From positions 178,597 through 242,596 of IMG/VR virus record IMGVR_UViG_3300033153_015063: 64,000 nt of DNA. One strand, 5' to 3'. The DNA is from a virus. Made by a program: the position numbers and the translations under genes. A model generated the notes under the pieces. The model was not told where the DNA came from, did not search any database, and was given only the letters and a program-made list of their open reading frames with translations. The stretch's first letter is position 1; every line of letters begins with the position of its first letter. Positions 1 to 8,580 of this stretch are shown piece after piece.

Positions 1-556
1 CGGTTCCACCGGTCCCTCGGCGTCCCGGAAACTGAAAACCATCACCTCGATTTTTGGTTGCTGTGGTGGAGTACCCCAGGTGTTTTCCCTGCCATTCCGG
101 GTGGTCTGGGCTGTGGTTCCCTGACCCATAGTAGGTATCCCCTATGTTGACCCATAACGTGCCCCAGGAGGCAAGCCCTGGTCGGTGGCTGTCGAACAGG
201 TCAGGAAGGTTTGTGGATGCAAATAAGGATAAAAAAGGTTCCTGTCCCAATTCACCCTTCCATGCCCCACAGTAGATACAGAATGATTGTTCTGCATCAG
301 GAACTATCTGAAAGTTATCTTTACCTTTTATCTTAAGTTTACTTGTATTTGTTCCACCAGTTACCCCTTTCCTGATAAAATCTTCCCACTCATGGTCACA
401 ATCGGTGTCTCCGCCCCAGACCTGTGGTTCAGTCCCATAGGCCCTCATCGACCAGTATGGCGGACTGGTGGTTATCATCGAGATTGAACCTGGCTCCAAC
501 TTCCGTGCCAGGTCGATGGCATTCCCACGATGGATTTGGTTCAGTTCCAGATACAT
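1..556 (-). CDS. DNA methyltransferase (TSPPYW class), C-terminus cut by window edge
   Basis: An open frame runs off the left edge, so only about 185 N-terminal residues are visible. They read NQIHRGNAIDLA, then TTSPPYWSMRAYG (methyltransferase motif IV, SPPY), then QVWGGDTDCDHEWE, a zinc-like CIYCGAW and LWVNIGDTYYGSG. The same order occurs in the complete 548-residue enzyme at 5992-7638, so this is a paralogue of a beta-class (motif IV first) N4-cytosine or N6-adenine methyltransferase. The AdoMet-binding FxGxG motif would lie beyond the edge. The ATG at 556 follows AAAGGAT and sits 4 nt after the preceding stop. Whether N4-C or N6-A is modified cannot be told. Confidence 0.8.
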   Translation of the reverse strand, partial: MYLELNQIHRGNAIDLARKLEPGSISMITTSPPYWSMRAYGTEPQVWGGDTDCDHEWEDFIRKGVTGGTNTSKLKIKGKDNFQIVPDAEQSFCIYCGAWKGELGQEPFLSLFASTNLPDLFDSHRPGLASWGTLWVNIGDTYYGSGNHSPDHPEWQGKHLGYSTTATKNRGDGFQFPGRRGTGGT

Positions 557-560
557 CAAC

Positions 561-785
561 TCATATCCTTTTTGCTTCGTATCGAAGATTACATCGTATT
601 TCTCTTTTTACATTTATTTTTTCCAATAGGTATTTTCTGATGAAGTATCTTAATTTTGGCCCTGAAAGGACCCCGGCATGATCCGTTTTTTCAAGATGCC
701 TTTTTATCTGTTTTGTTGTGCAATTTGGATTAGACTTGACAAACTCAACTATCGTATTTTTTAATTTTTTAAAGTTTTTAAACAT
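561..785 (-). CDS. small winged-helix-like protein
   Basis: This 74-residue basic protein has the helical pattern of a small HTH/winged-helix domain: FKKLKNTIVEFVKSNPN, then TTKQIKRHLEKTDHAGV as a likely recognition helix, then a GPKLRYFIRKYLLEKINV segment. It lies between two methyltransferase genes on the same strand, 1 nt downstream of one and 4 nt upstream of the other, so it is probably co-translated with them. A DNA-binding role is inferred only from the helical pattern and charge. Confidence 0.55.
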   Translation of the reverse strand: MFKNFKKLKNTIVEFVKSNPNCTTKQIKRHLEKTDHAGVLSGPKLRYFIRKYLLEKINVKREIRCNLRYEAKRI

Positions 786-786
786 C

Positions 787-1380
787 TTAAAACTCCATTA
801 CGCTCGTGTACTCGACATCATCATCTTCTTTCATAAGCGAGAGTGTTCTCAGCCTGAGTGGTTCATCTGATATCTTTTTCTCCACCACTACCAGTGTGTC
901 ATTGTGCCATCCGCCATGACAGACCACCAACAACTCTTCCTTTACAAACCCCCGGCATTCCCCGAACCCGGTGGTGTTCCAACAACAGGAGATAGCAACA
1001 CCACCAAGTTTTAATTTCCTTGCAGCGGCATCCTTTACCTTACTCCAGAACGATGATTGGGTCGTTTTCATTCCGACATCCATCCCTATCCCCTTGTAGC
1101 ATTCAGAGACCTGCCTGGGGCTGTATGGAGGGTCAAAAAGAACTCCGTCCAGTATCTCGTGTGGACAGTATTTTTCGATGAATACCAATGCATCAACGTG
1201 ATAGATTGTGGGTGCTTCAGGGTTCAGGTCGTTGGTTATCTGGGCTGGAGAGTTCCATCCAGCAAACGGGTCAGCCCATCCTCTACCATCTTCAGGAACA
1301 TACATCTTCAGTATCTCTTTGATTGGTTTGATGGTGAAAGTATCCTTAGATGGCATATGCCATGTCCATTCAAACTTCAC
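787..1380 (-). CDS. adenine-specific DNA methyltransferase-like protein
   Basis: This 197-residue protein has an AdoMet-binding motif I (WADPFAG, residues 35-41) followed by catalytic motif IV (LFDPPYSP, 81-88). The order I then IV is typical of phage and archaeal-virus adenine-N6 methyltransferases. No target-recognition domain is visible, so the enzyme is minimal. It ends in SVMEF, close to the VFDF/ILDF tails of other DNA-acting proteins here. Its ATG overlaps the stop of the 633-residue upstream gene by 4 nt, showing translational coupling. Confidence 0.75.
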   Translation of the reverse strand: MKFEWTWHMPSKDTFTIKPIKEILKMYVPEDGRGWADPFAGWNSPAQITNDLNPEAPTIYHVDALVFIEKYCPHEILDGVLFDPPYSPRQVSECYKGIGMDVGMKTTQSSFWSKVKDAAARKLKLGGVAISCCWNTTGFGECRGFVKEELLVVCHGGWHNDTLVVVEKKISDEPLRLRTLSLMKEDDDVEYTSVMEF

Positions 1381-3278
1381 TTATTACCACCCATCTCACT
1401 TTTTTCTCTCATAGCATTTACTTTGTACTCTACATTTGGTTGTGACAATCCTTTACCTTTACCTTTAGTGTAGGCATCTTGCCATGTATCTGTCCAATCT
1501 ACGACAAGTGGGGCACCACAAAGAACACAAAATTCTTCCTTATGTTGGTTCCTGTTCTTATACAACCGTCCACCACAACTGGAACAATAAGTAATACCTT
1601 TATGATGAGCTGAAACAGGGAACTCACAACTTATCTTCCATTTTGGTAGTGATTTCATATCAGGAACAAGAACTTTACGGCTATCAGGACGTTCAATCAA
1701 TCTCCGTAGCAACTTTATCCAAGTATGAGAACGTTCTCCCTTTTTTATATCAATATCTATCTCTTTTCTCTTGTTAATACTTTTCTCCTCGATTTGATAC
1801 TCTATGTCAGATGTCGTTATTATCTTCAGAATCTTATCTACTATAATCTTTATTTGTCTGTATATATCAAGTAAAGGACAATGACATAAATCGAGTTTAT
1901 CCTTATTGTGTGTTTTAAGGCATTTCATGGGAAAACAATGAATATTCAGAACCCTTCTTTTGAGAGGGTCGTCACTCTCATCATAATATTTTGATTGTTG
2001 GAACAAGCAAGTATAGTCACTTATCGACTCTGGGCAGTTTATAACAGATGTATTACCAGCATCATCTATACTCAACATAATCTCCTTATCATCAAATAAC
2101 GGATAATGTTTGGGATTATTGTGTATGCCCGGATATGGACTCATCGAAGAACCGTCACTCCACGATTCAGGAGTTGTTGTCCAACCACCATCTATTCTTA
2201 TTATAACCAATCTCTGTGATGTTTCATAATGTTCATTGTCGAGTATAAACACCGATTTAATAAGGATTTTATCAAAATGACCAAAGAATCTTCTATCACC
2301 TAATAACAAGTTATCCTCTATGTCATCAATTCGTGTTTTCAACTCTCTTTTATTCTCTGGTCTGGTTAGGTGTCTCATCTCCACTTGGGTAAAGAAGGGG
2401 TTATCTTCTTGAAAAGGTGGATGGTGTTCGATATTTGGAATTGTCAACCATGTGGGCTTCAGAGGTTCCTCAAACTCGAAGTGCATTGATTTATACGGCA
2501 GTCTTGGTTCAACGTCGAGTGGTGTCATCTCATCAAGTATCTCCATGAAGTTGTTGGAGATAAAGTACTCCATTATCTCGTCCTTTTTCTCCAATGATTG
2601 TTCATCAGTATATACTTCCTCTTCCTGCTTTTCTTCTATCTCATCCTCTTCAGGTGTTGCATCTTTTCCAAATATAGTAAATATCTCTTCGTTTGATAAA
2701 TCTTCTATTTTGTACTCGTCAATATCTTTAATCAGTTTCCCGATACTATCAGCAAAATCCTTCCATCTATCCTTAAATGTCTTTCCTAGTAGTTTACGAT
2801 ATGCTTTATAATATTCCTTCAGGAAATCAGTTGGGGTAATGATATTCTTGAGACTGAATCTCTTACCGTCTTTAAATACAAAATGATATTTATGCACGTG
2901 TTTAGGGTTGGTTGGCTCGACTAGAAAAACACCTAATATAGAATATAAAACTGCTTCTACAGTTTCCCGATTCTTTACTAAATATACAAGTTCTTTAAAG
3001 TCTGTATAAATTTCACTTCCTTCATATTCAAGTATTAAATTGGTCAACTCATTTCTTTTTCTTTCGTTATAAGGTACAAGGTAGTCCTGACTATATATAT
3101 CTTTGAAAAGTTGTTTCTCCACTTCTTTCTTTGTTAAGTTACAGTCACATTTTACGCATCCATCATAATAGTCTACAGTAAGTTCGTCTAAATCACCTTC
3201 TTTCCATATATTGTCAATGTCATAATGGTCACTGGGATAATGACCACACTTACAGACGTGGCATTTCGCTATATTCAT
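1377..3278 (-). CDS. large zinc-binding protein of unknown function
   Basis: I do not recognise this 633-residue protein. It has Cys/His pairs at both ends: CHVCKCGHYPSDH and CVKCDC near the N-terminus, and CSSCGGRLY plus CVLCGAPLV near residues 570-600, the latter a classical zinc ribbon. The middle holds an acidic stretch (EEDEIEEKQEEE). Its codons are more A/T-rich than those of its neighbours, which hints at a separate origin. It lies in one operon with the Nudix gene upstream (4 nt gap) and the methyltransferase downstream (4 nt overlap). Confidence 0.6.
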   Translation of the reverse strand: MNIAKCHVCKCGHYPSDHYDIDNIWKEGDLDELTVDYYDGCVKCDCNLTKKEVEKQLFKDIYSQDYLVPYNERKRNELTNLILEYEGSEIYTDFKELVYLVKNRETVEAVLYSILGVFLVEPTNPKHVHKYHFVFKDGKRFSLKNIITPTDFLKEYYKAYRKLLGKTFKDRWKDFADSIGKLIKDIDEYKIEDLSNEEIFTIFGKDATPEEDEIEEKQEEEVYTDEQSLEKKDEIMEYFISNNFMEILDEMTPLDVEPRLPYKSMHFEFEEPLKPTWLTIPNIEHHPPFQEDNPFFTQVEMRHLTRPENKRELKTRIDDIEDNLLLGDRRFFGHFDKILIKSVFILDNEHYETSQRLVIIRIDGGWTTTPESWSDGSSMSPYPGIHNNPKHYPLFDDKEIMLSIDDAGNTSVINCPESISDYTCLFQQSKYYDESDDPLKRRVLNIHCFPMKCLKTHNKDKLDLCHCPLLDIYRQIKIIVDKILKIITTSDIEYQIEEKSINKRKEIDIDIKKGERSHTWIKLLRRLIERPDSRKVLVPDMKSLPKWKISCEFPVSAHHKGITYCSSCGGRLYKNRNQHKEEFCVLCGAPLVVDWTDTWQDAYTKGKGKGLSQPNVEYKVNAMREKSEMGGNK

Positions 3279-3281
3279 TTT

Positions 3282-3710
3282 TCACTCCTCTCCTAACACA
3301 TTTCTACTATTCCGTTCAGACCACCCAATATCTTTCAATATTTCTTCGGTAATCGGAGATAGTGATAAAGCTTTTATTTCATCCTTCGAGAAGAAAGAAG
3401 CTGCAAGTATTTCTATGCCATCGACATTTATCTTATTGGAGACGTGTTTAGCATACCACACTACGATTATTCTATGATAATATGGCTTTTTGATTATTTC
3501 ATATACCCCAATTTCCTTTACTATCTCGATTTTAATACCGGTTTCCTCTTTCAACTCCCTGACCGCTGCATCTCTCATCAGTTCGAATGGTTCTATCTTA
3601 CCACCAGGGATAGTCCACTTGTTCTTGTCATTACCCTTGGCTCTCAGACCAAGGAGTATTTTATTATCTTTTATCACCACTGAGGCACTACATACTCGTG
3701 GTCCGTTCAC
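3282..3710 (-). CDS. Nudix hydrolase
   Basis: The Nudix box is complete at residues 37-59: GKIEPFE, seven residues, then RELKEETGI, matching GX5EX7REUXEEXGU. The preceding WTIPGG is also typical. At 142 residues it is of MutT/ADP-ribose-pyrophosphatase size and should hydrolyse a nucleoside diphosphate-linked substrate in the cytoplasm. It is translationally coupled (4 nt overlap) to a MazG-like gene, so a nucleotide-pool role is likely. The exact substrate cannot be read from the sequence. Confidence 0.9.
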   Translation of the reverse strand: MNGPRVCSASVVIKDNKILLGLRAKGNDKNKWTIPGGKIEPFELMRDAAVRELKEETGIKIEIVKEIGVYEIIKKPYYHRIIVVWYAKHVSNKINVDGIEILAASFFSKDEIKALSLSPITEEILKDIGWSERNSRNVLGEE

Positions 3711-4246
3711 GGTTCCACCTCTGGTTCGTCACCCTTCCACACTTTTTCTATTTTCAACCACATGAAGCTGCACATAATTGCTACATCCACGAGTTCTTCT
3801 GAGTCTGGGATAGAACCCTGCATCATAGATTCCTCCATCTCTATCCACTCGTCTTTGAGTCTTTTGATGAGATAGCCCATTTCATGGTCAGCCCAGGGTT
3901 CCTTTGAACGTGGCAACCCTTCTTTGTTTATACCTTCTGATATATCCTCGAACTTCTTTTCACAAGCTGTCCAGAACATCTGAAGTGTTATTGTTGTCGT
4001 TGAGTTGTTCTTTTTCAACCATTCTGCAGTAAAGTTTCCTCCTGAATCTTCATATCCACAGACCCAGCATCTTATACCATCTGTTTTATGTAGTAGTGTG
4101 CAATCATCATGGGCACCAGGGTCCGCCTCGACTACTAGACCATCGGAAGTCTGTGTTTCTACACCAACACCACATTTAGGACATGAGAACTCTTTGTCGG
4201 TTATTTGATACTCACAATGTTCGAGATAACAGTTTTCTTCAACCAT
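3707..4246 (-). CDS. zinc finger plus MazG-like NTP pyrophosphohydrolase domain
   Basis: The N-terminal half has two Cys pairs (CPKC at 22-25 and CWVC near 60), probably one zinc site. The C-terminal half has the all-alpha MazG/dUTPase-2 pattern: EMGYLIKRLKDEWIEMEESM, then DSEELVDVAIMCSFMWLKIE, where the E..E and E..D pairs would bind magnesium. Such enzymes hydrolyse NTPs or dNTPs to the monophosphate. It is coupled to the Nudix gene downstream. The zinc-finger fusion is uncommon and its role is unknown. Confidence 0.65.
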   Translation of the reverse strand: MVEENCYLEHCEYQITDKEFSCPKCGVGVETQTSDGLVVEADPGAHDDCTLLHKTDGIRCWVCGYEDSGGNFTAEWLKKNNSTTTITLQMFWTACEKKFEDISEGINKEGLPRSKEPWADHEMGYLIKRLKDEWIEMEESMMQGSIPDSEELVDVAIMCSFMWLKIEKVWKGDEPEVEP

Positions 4247-4504
4247 TTATAATACCTCATCGTCTATTTGTAGTGTACCAATCAGGCCAATTTCGTCTGG
4301 ATTTTCAAGTTGTCTGATTTTCTCTTTCAATGCCCTGATCTCGGCCCTGAGTTCACCTTCTATCTCGTACGCTGCACACAGTGGGCAAGGTAAGGTGGGA
4401 TGATCCCACTCGATACGAATACCACCTGCTGCATGTTCGCATTGAGTGGGAATTTGATCTGGTGGTAAGTTAATCCCCCACTGGCATTTTGATATATTCA
4501 TCAC
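4247..4504 (-). CDS. small Cys-containing coiled-coil protein
   Basis: This 85-residue protein of unknown function has CPLC and other scattered Cys/His residues (CQW, CEHAAG) in its first half. A short predicted coiled coil, ELRAEIRALKEKIRQLE, follows. It overlaps the upstream zinc-ribbon gene by about 35 nt and abuts the MazG-like gene, so it belongs to the same operon of small zinc proteins. Confidence 0.55.
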   Translation of the reverse strand: MMNISKCQWGINLPPDQIPTQCEHAAGGIRIEWDHPTLPCPLCAAYEIEGELRAEIRALKEKIRQLENPDEIGLIGTLQIDDEVL

Positions 4505-4769
4505 ATTTGTTACAGAACCAGACCTCGAATAACCTGTCGGGAGTAAGATTGCCCTGGTTCCACATCAATTTTTTACACGTCGGACACTTCTTACAATCAG
4601 GTGGTGTCCCCTCACCATGAATCCACGTGGGGCAATTCCCCTCATTGTCTTTGGAACATCCTTTTTCCGAGAGAGTGCAGTCTTTACATTTCCTGAATGC
4701 GTTTGCTATTGCAACCTCTTTTTTATGTTCTTCACGTAGTAGTTCGAGAACGTCTTTGTCCCGCATCAT
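4470..4769 (-). CDS. zinc-ribbon protein
   Basis: This 99-residue protein has several Cys motifs: CKDC, then CSKDNEGNC, then CKKCPTCKKL and FCNKC, enough for one or two zinc ribbons. The N-terminal helix (LELLREEHKKEVAIANAFRK) is charged. Function unknown. It overlaps both neighbours by a few bases, which indicates tight translational coupling. Confidence 0.6.
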   Translation of the reverse strand: MMRDKDVLELLREEHKKEVAIANAFRKCKDCTLSEKGCSKDNEGNCPTWIHGEGTPPDCKKCPTCKKLMWNQGNLTPDRLFEVWFCNKCDEYIKMPVGD

Positions 4770-5149
4770 TCCACCTCATCGTTATGGTTGATCTCCTCAA
4801 GGACCTCGACTTCCCACCCATACTCATCTTTGAATACTTTTCCGAGACCGCTGCAGGTGTTACAGACATTATGACCGATGGTGCATTTGGCCTTACATCT
4901 TGGACATGGCTTCCACTCCAGCTTTTCGATTGTGGCTGCCATCTCGATAGCGTCCTGGATAGCCGAGAACTCGTTGTGCCCCATACCTTCGTAGGCGTAG
5001 GTCTCTTCTTTCTCTTTCCAGCCCATCCTTAAGGTGTACTGGAGAAGAACGTCTTTCAGTGGTTGTGGGTCCTTTTTCTTCCCGTAGTAGAAAAGCTCAT
5101 AACGGCCCCATCGTCGTTTGACCAGTTGTAGTATCGGATGCATCAGCAA
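4766..5149 (-). CDS. protein with DnaJ-like CxxCxGxG zinc motif
   Basis: The 127-residue protein carries CPRCKAKC and CNTCSGLGKV, the paired CxxC/CxxCxGxG signature of DnaJ-type zinc fingers. There is no J domain, and the first 80 residues match nothing I know. Its stop overlaps the next start by 4 nt. Confidence 0.6.
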   Translation of the reverse strand: MLMHPILQLVKRRWGRYELFYYGKKKDPQPLKDVLLQYTLRMGWKEKEETYAYEGMGHNEFSAIQDAIEMAATIEKLEWKPCPRCKAKCTIGHNVCNTCSGLGKVFKDEYGWEVEVLEEINHNDEVE

Positions 5150-5433
5150 TATCCCCTCTTTGGATTGTGTTCAAGGTTCCAATCGTCTGTCTTGACCTTC
5201 GTGATTGGTGGAATCGGATTCGTGGTTGGTATCGGTTGGTGTGGTATCTTTGCCACTATAAAGGAATTGGATGTCTGGTAGAACTTGACATCCCCTTCAT
5301 AAGTATCTGCTTCATGGATAGCTCTGGCTGCAGCAGAGAGTGGACCGACGATGTAAGCCACTCTTTCGACAATCTCTCGGTTTACTTCCTCAAACATACC
5401 TTCACCTTCTTTACATATTTGTTGTAGTCTCAT
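5143..5433 (-). CDS. small protein of unknown function
   Basis: 96 residues, not recognised. The first half is helical (FEEVNREIVERVAYIVGPLSA) and the end is proline-rich. The start at 5433 overlaps the stop of the methyltransferase upstream (TGATG). An internal ATG preceded by GGTGAAGGT (Met13) is an alternative start. The context is a methyltransferase operon. Confidence 0.5.
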   Translation of the reverse strand: MRLQQICKEGEGMFEEVNREIVERVAYIVGPLSAAARAIHEADTYEGDVKFYQTSNSFIVAKIPHQPIPTTNPIPPITKVKTDDWNLEHNPKRGYC

Positions 5434-5987
5434 CAGAAATCAAGTATCGTCATCTGACCATCGCCAGGTTTCCAGAACTTCAGGATAGTATCTTCTTTCC
5501 AACCTCTTTTCATCTCCAGGACACAGGTCTGGACCCGGGACCCAGGAAAGGCATGTCGTGGTAAGTGGGATACCATCTTCAGTCCATATGACAATATTCT
5601 CTGGGTCCTTCCCTCGGAATTTATCAGAGATAACCAGGGTAGAAGGCAGATGATATGATCGGTTATATCCATGAACCTGTCAAGCATCCTGTAACCCATC
5701 TCCATAGGACTGAATGGTGGATTGGCCACTATACAGTCAAACTCTATCATGGAAGATAACTTCCAGAAGTCATTGGGTGCTGTGACATTATTGTAGTATC
5801 TCTTTATCTCATCGACCAGGTTACCCTCTCCTGGTGTTGGTTCGAGTATTGACTTGTTCCTGCACCCTCCTATCATCGAGACCATCTTCTTACATACCCA
5901 TCCCGGCGTCTGGAAGTCAGTCGGCATCGTTGTCTGAATGAAGTAATCGGTCATCGGGTCTACTTCTCCATCCATCACCATCACCAT
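5433..5987 (-). CDS. N6-adenine DNA methyltransferase (NPPF type)
   Basis: The 184-residue protein has motif I (ILEPTPGEGNLV) followed by motif IV (DCIVANPPFSPME), the order of gamma-class N6-adenine methyltransferases. NPPF is the catalytic motif for exocyclic amino methylation. There is no separate specificity domain. It ends in QMTILDF, which resembles the archaeal PIP box QxxLFDF. A second possible start is the Met at PMTDYF, preceded by GGAGAAG. It lies just downstream of the 548-residue methyltransferase. Confidence 0.8.
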   Translation of the reverse strand: MVMVMDGEVDPMTDYFIQTTMPTDFQTPGWVCKKMVSMIGGCRNKSILEPTPGEGNLVDEIKRYYNNVTAPNDFWKLSSMIEFDCIVANPPFSPMEMGYRMLDRFMDITDHIICLLPWLSLINSEGRTQRILSYGLKMVSHLPRHAFPGSRVQTCVLEMKRGWKEDTILKFWKPGDGQMTILDF

Positions 5988-5991
5988 CTCA

Positions 5992-7638
5992 TCAGAAATC
6001 TAGTGCGTTTGAGTATTCATCGGGGTCTCTCTCCGTCCAGTCATCATCTTCTATCCGCCTTTTTGACATCTCCACGTATTCTGGGTTGATATCGAACAAC
6101 AACCAATCTTTCTTCTGACGCTTCGCAGCGATGCCAACAGTTCCCGTTCCACCAAACGGGTCCAGGACTACCCCAGGTTCGAACTCTGCCCCACAACCAC
6201 AATTGGTTTCTCCAAGGAAGATTGAGAAGGGTTTTTTTTCGTCCCACTCGATAAACCCAGTCAGAATGCAGTTCTTAAATTTCTCTTCTGGTGTTGATGT
6301 CGATAGTTTGAGTGGTTTACCGTAGACCCTTTCCATTGGTAGGCCACACTTTGTACAGACCTTTTCGGGGCATCCCGCCTTGACCGGCCTCATTGCAAGG
6401 TCCACCGGGAAGGTTGCGGTGTGAACCCCCTTGAGTGATGGCGTTGGAGGGATATCCCAGACGCATCGCATGTTTCGGCCTATCGGAGACCCACCCATGC
6501 CGTGTAACCCCCTGGAACGCCCCGTTTCACCGTCTCCAGAGACCTGTACGATTGGATTGGATGACGACCAGACATGGGACCCATCAGCCCGTAGAGTTCT
6601 CTGGTTCTCGAACATTTGTTCGAAATGATAGTTGCGACCCGCCCATAGGTTCTTTTTCAGACGGCCTGTTCCCTGACCCAGACGCCCTCTGTCCCTACAT
6701 CGTTGGCATGGATGCAATTGGGCGACCTCGAACAGGTTGCCCTTTCTCTCTTTTGGGGTTAGCTCTTCCACCCACAACAACTCTAATCCTTCCTTGGAGA
6801 TGCCATATCCCTGACAGTAGTGACACTCAACCCACACCCAGTCGGTGCCCTCTACACCATTGATGCCCTTCGGTTTCTTTGCTGTGATGCCAAGCGTTTC
6901 TCTGTTGACCCAGTAAAGTGGTTTGTTAGACCGTGAAAACATGAAGATATACTCGAAATCGTCAGTGAACCTATCTCGATGTGGATCTGGTATTGTGGAA
7001 CGTTTATACCAGATTATAGTGCTACGAAGTATCCACCCTCGATTACACATCTCGATGGCAAAGCGATGGGGGATGTTGCAGAGGCAGTTGTCGGGGAGCT
7101 CTTTCTGTCGGTTCTGATACCCATCCTTTACGTTGTATGACCTGTTGAACTCACCGTCTTTATACTCCAGGTCATACTTTGGTCTCGTTGCGTAGGAGTC
7201 TGCGATATTTACCATGGCCGTCGACCAGAGCTCCATGCCCGGGACCATTCTATCAAATACTGTGCAAAGGTTGTCCACGAACATGGTAAAGGTTGGTTCC
7301 AGCCCGAGTTGGCCGTGCCACGCCCCACAGTGAACACAGATTTTCCCACCACTTTTCTCTCGGTTCACGGATTCAATGGTCTTGGCTGTAGCTCTCGGAG
7401 CTCCGTGTAAGGTGGAACCACTCAAAGTGTATCTGTTGGACTGGTGAATCTCCAACTCTTCTCCCCACTCATGGTCACAATCGGGGTCTCCGCCCCAGAC
7501 CTGCGAAGGTCCATCATAGTCTCGTTTGTTCCAGTAAGGTGGGCTTGTAAAGATGGTTGCTATTGATCTGGATTCGAGACCATCGGCCAGATCAATAGCA
7601 TTCCCTTCAATAACCTGGTTCCTATCTATCTTCTGCAT
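5992..7638 (-). CDS. beta-class DNA methyltransferase with zinc-binding inserts
   Basis: The N-terminal FTSPPYW is motif IV, and VLDPFGGTGTVGIAAK near residue 500 is motif I, so this is the permuted beta class of N4-cytosine or N6-adenine methyltransferases. At 548 residues it is long for the class. The extra length includes Cys pairs (CVHCGAW, CHYCQGYG, CQRCRDRG, CTKCGLPM) that should bind zinc. It ends in SNALDF, part of the shared C-terminal tail motif. A TATA-like TTTAAA at about 7661-7666 lies about 26 nt upstream of the ATG, so translation is probably leaderless. It is a paralogue of the partial gene at the left edge. Confidence 0.85.
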   Translation of the reverse strand: MQKIDRNQVIEGNAIDLADGLESRSIATIFTSPPYWNKRDYDGPSQVWGGDPDCDHEWGEELEIHQSNRYTLSGSTLHGAPRATAKTIESVNREKSGGKICVHCGAWHGQLGLEPTFTMFVDNLCTVFDRMVPGMELWSTAMVNIADSYATRPKYDLEYKDGEFNRSYNVKDGYQNRQKELPDNCLCNIPHRFAIEMCNRGWILRSTIIWYKRSTIPDPHRDRFTDDFEYIFMFSRSNKPLYWVNRETLGITAKKPKGINGVEGTDWVWVECHYCQGYGISKEGLELLWVEELTPKERKGNLFEVAQLHPCQRCRDRGRLGQGTGRLKKNLWAGRNYHFEQMFENQRTLRADGSHVWSSSNPIVQVSGDGETGRSRGLHGMGGSPIGRNMRCVWDIPPTPSLKGVHTATFPVDLAMRPVKAGCPEKVCTKCGLPMERVYGKPLKLSTSTPEEKFKNCILTGFIEWDEKKPFSIFLGETNCGCGAEFEPGVVLDPFGGTGTVGIAAKRQKKDWLLFDINPEYVEMSKRRIEDDDWTERDPDEYSNALDF

Positions 7639-7685
7639 CTGATAGTGGGAAAAGAACTGGGAGTGTTTAAAAAGAGTTCGCTTAT

Positions 7686-8480
7686 CTACAATCCAAGTCT
7701 CTTTCTTACGTCACCTTCAGATATTTTTCCCTTTCTTCCCTGAGTCTCGAACGGGAAAATGCCAAGAAATTCCATATTGAGTTCTTTTAATTCTTTATTT
7801 TTCTTCTCAATATCTTCTATTGTTACACCTCTAGTCTCTCGAACTCCGTTTCCTATGACTTTTAATATCTCTTTCCAGTACGTTTCATTTTTCAATAAAA
7901 CAGGGCTGTCGGTTCTGATACACTGTAGGTTCAGGTCTTCCCAGGTTGCTGGTCTCCTATATGCAAGAAGCCTTATATCACCAGCAACATTTGGTAACAT
8001 TGGGTCATCTATAGTGTCTCTCCATAGACCTAATCTTATATGGAAATATTTATCGTATGTTTGTAACTCATCTTCGCTATAAGGATTCCTCTCGACCATT
8101 GCACGACCACCATCTGTTAATGTATATATATTGTCCAGATAATCATCGCCTTTTTGTAGTGTGAGGAGACCTCTACCAACTAGACATTGAAGGGTGCCCA
8201 GTTCTCCTATCTGTCCTTCTCGATATTTTGAAATTCCACCCCTTTCATGTATCTTCATTAAAGGCACTCTCTCATCTATTGGAAGTAACCATATCTCGTC
8301 TCGTTCCCATTTTTTCTGGCACACGAGATTATCACACTCGCTCAATTCCTTCAAGAACTCATCCTCTCTCAGCTCAGGAGAATCTCCAACAGGGCCCCTG
8401 TATTCCATATTACCTGTTTCTGGATTGTACTCGTAGCGATAGCGGTTGCCTGAGCCAGGAGGGATTTCGACGATGGTCAT
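7686..8480 (-). CDS. tag-module protein T1 with winged-helix domain
   Basis: Residues 1-45 are the shared module (VEIPPGSGNRYRYEY, then YRGPVGDSPELREDEFLKEL). In this copy the linker is longer (NPETGNME). The rest contains a winged-helix-like segment (GTLQCLVGRGLLTL, then NIYTLTDGGRAMVERN), suggesting nucleic-acid binding. The ATG at 8480 is chosen because a TATA box (GTATAAAA, about 8503-8510) lies 26 nt upstream, giving a leaderless message. The function of the module is unknown. Confidence 0.7.
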   Translation of the reverse strand: MTIVEIPPGSGNRYRYEYNPETGNMEYRGPVGDSPELREDEFLKELSECDNLVCQKKWERDEIWLLPIDERVPLMKIHERGGISKYREGQIGELGTLQCLVGRGLLTLQKGDDYLDNIYTLTDGGRAMVERNPYSEDELQTYDKYFHIRLGLWRDTIDDPMLPNVAGDIRLLAYRRPATWEDLNLQCIRTDSPVLLKNETYWKEILKVIGNGVRETRGVTIEDIEKKNKELKELNMEFLGIFPFETQGRKGKISEGDVRKRLGL

Positions 8481-8580
8481 CAAGGAATAGAAGGGGTGGT
8501 GGGTATAAAAATGTGATGGTGGTACTTGTTACTTCAAACTAAGCAATTAATGATAATACAATAGCATTAGGCACAGTTAT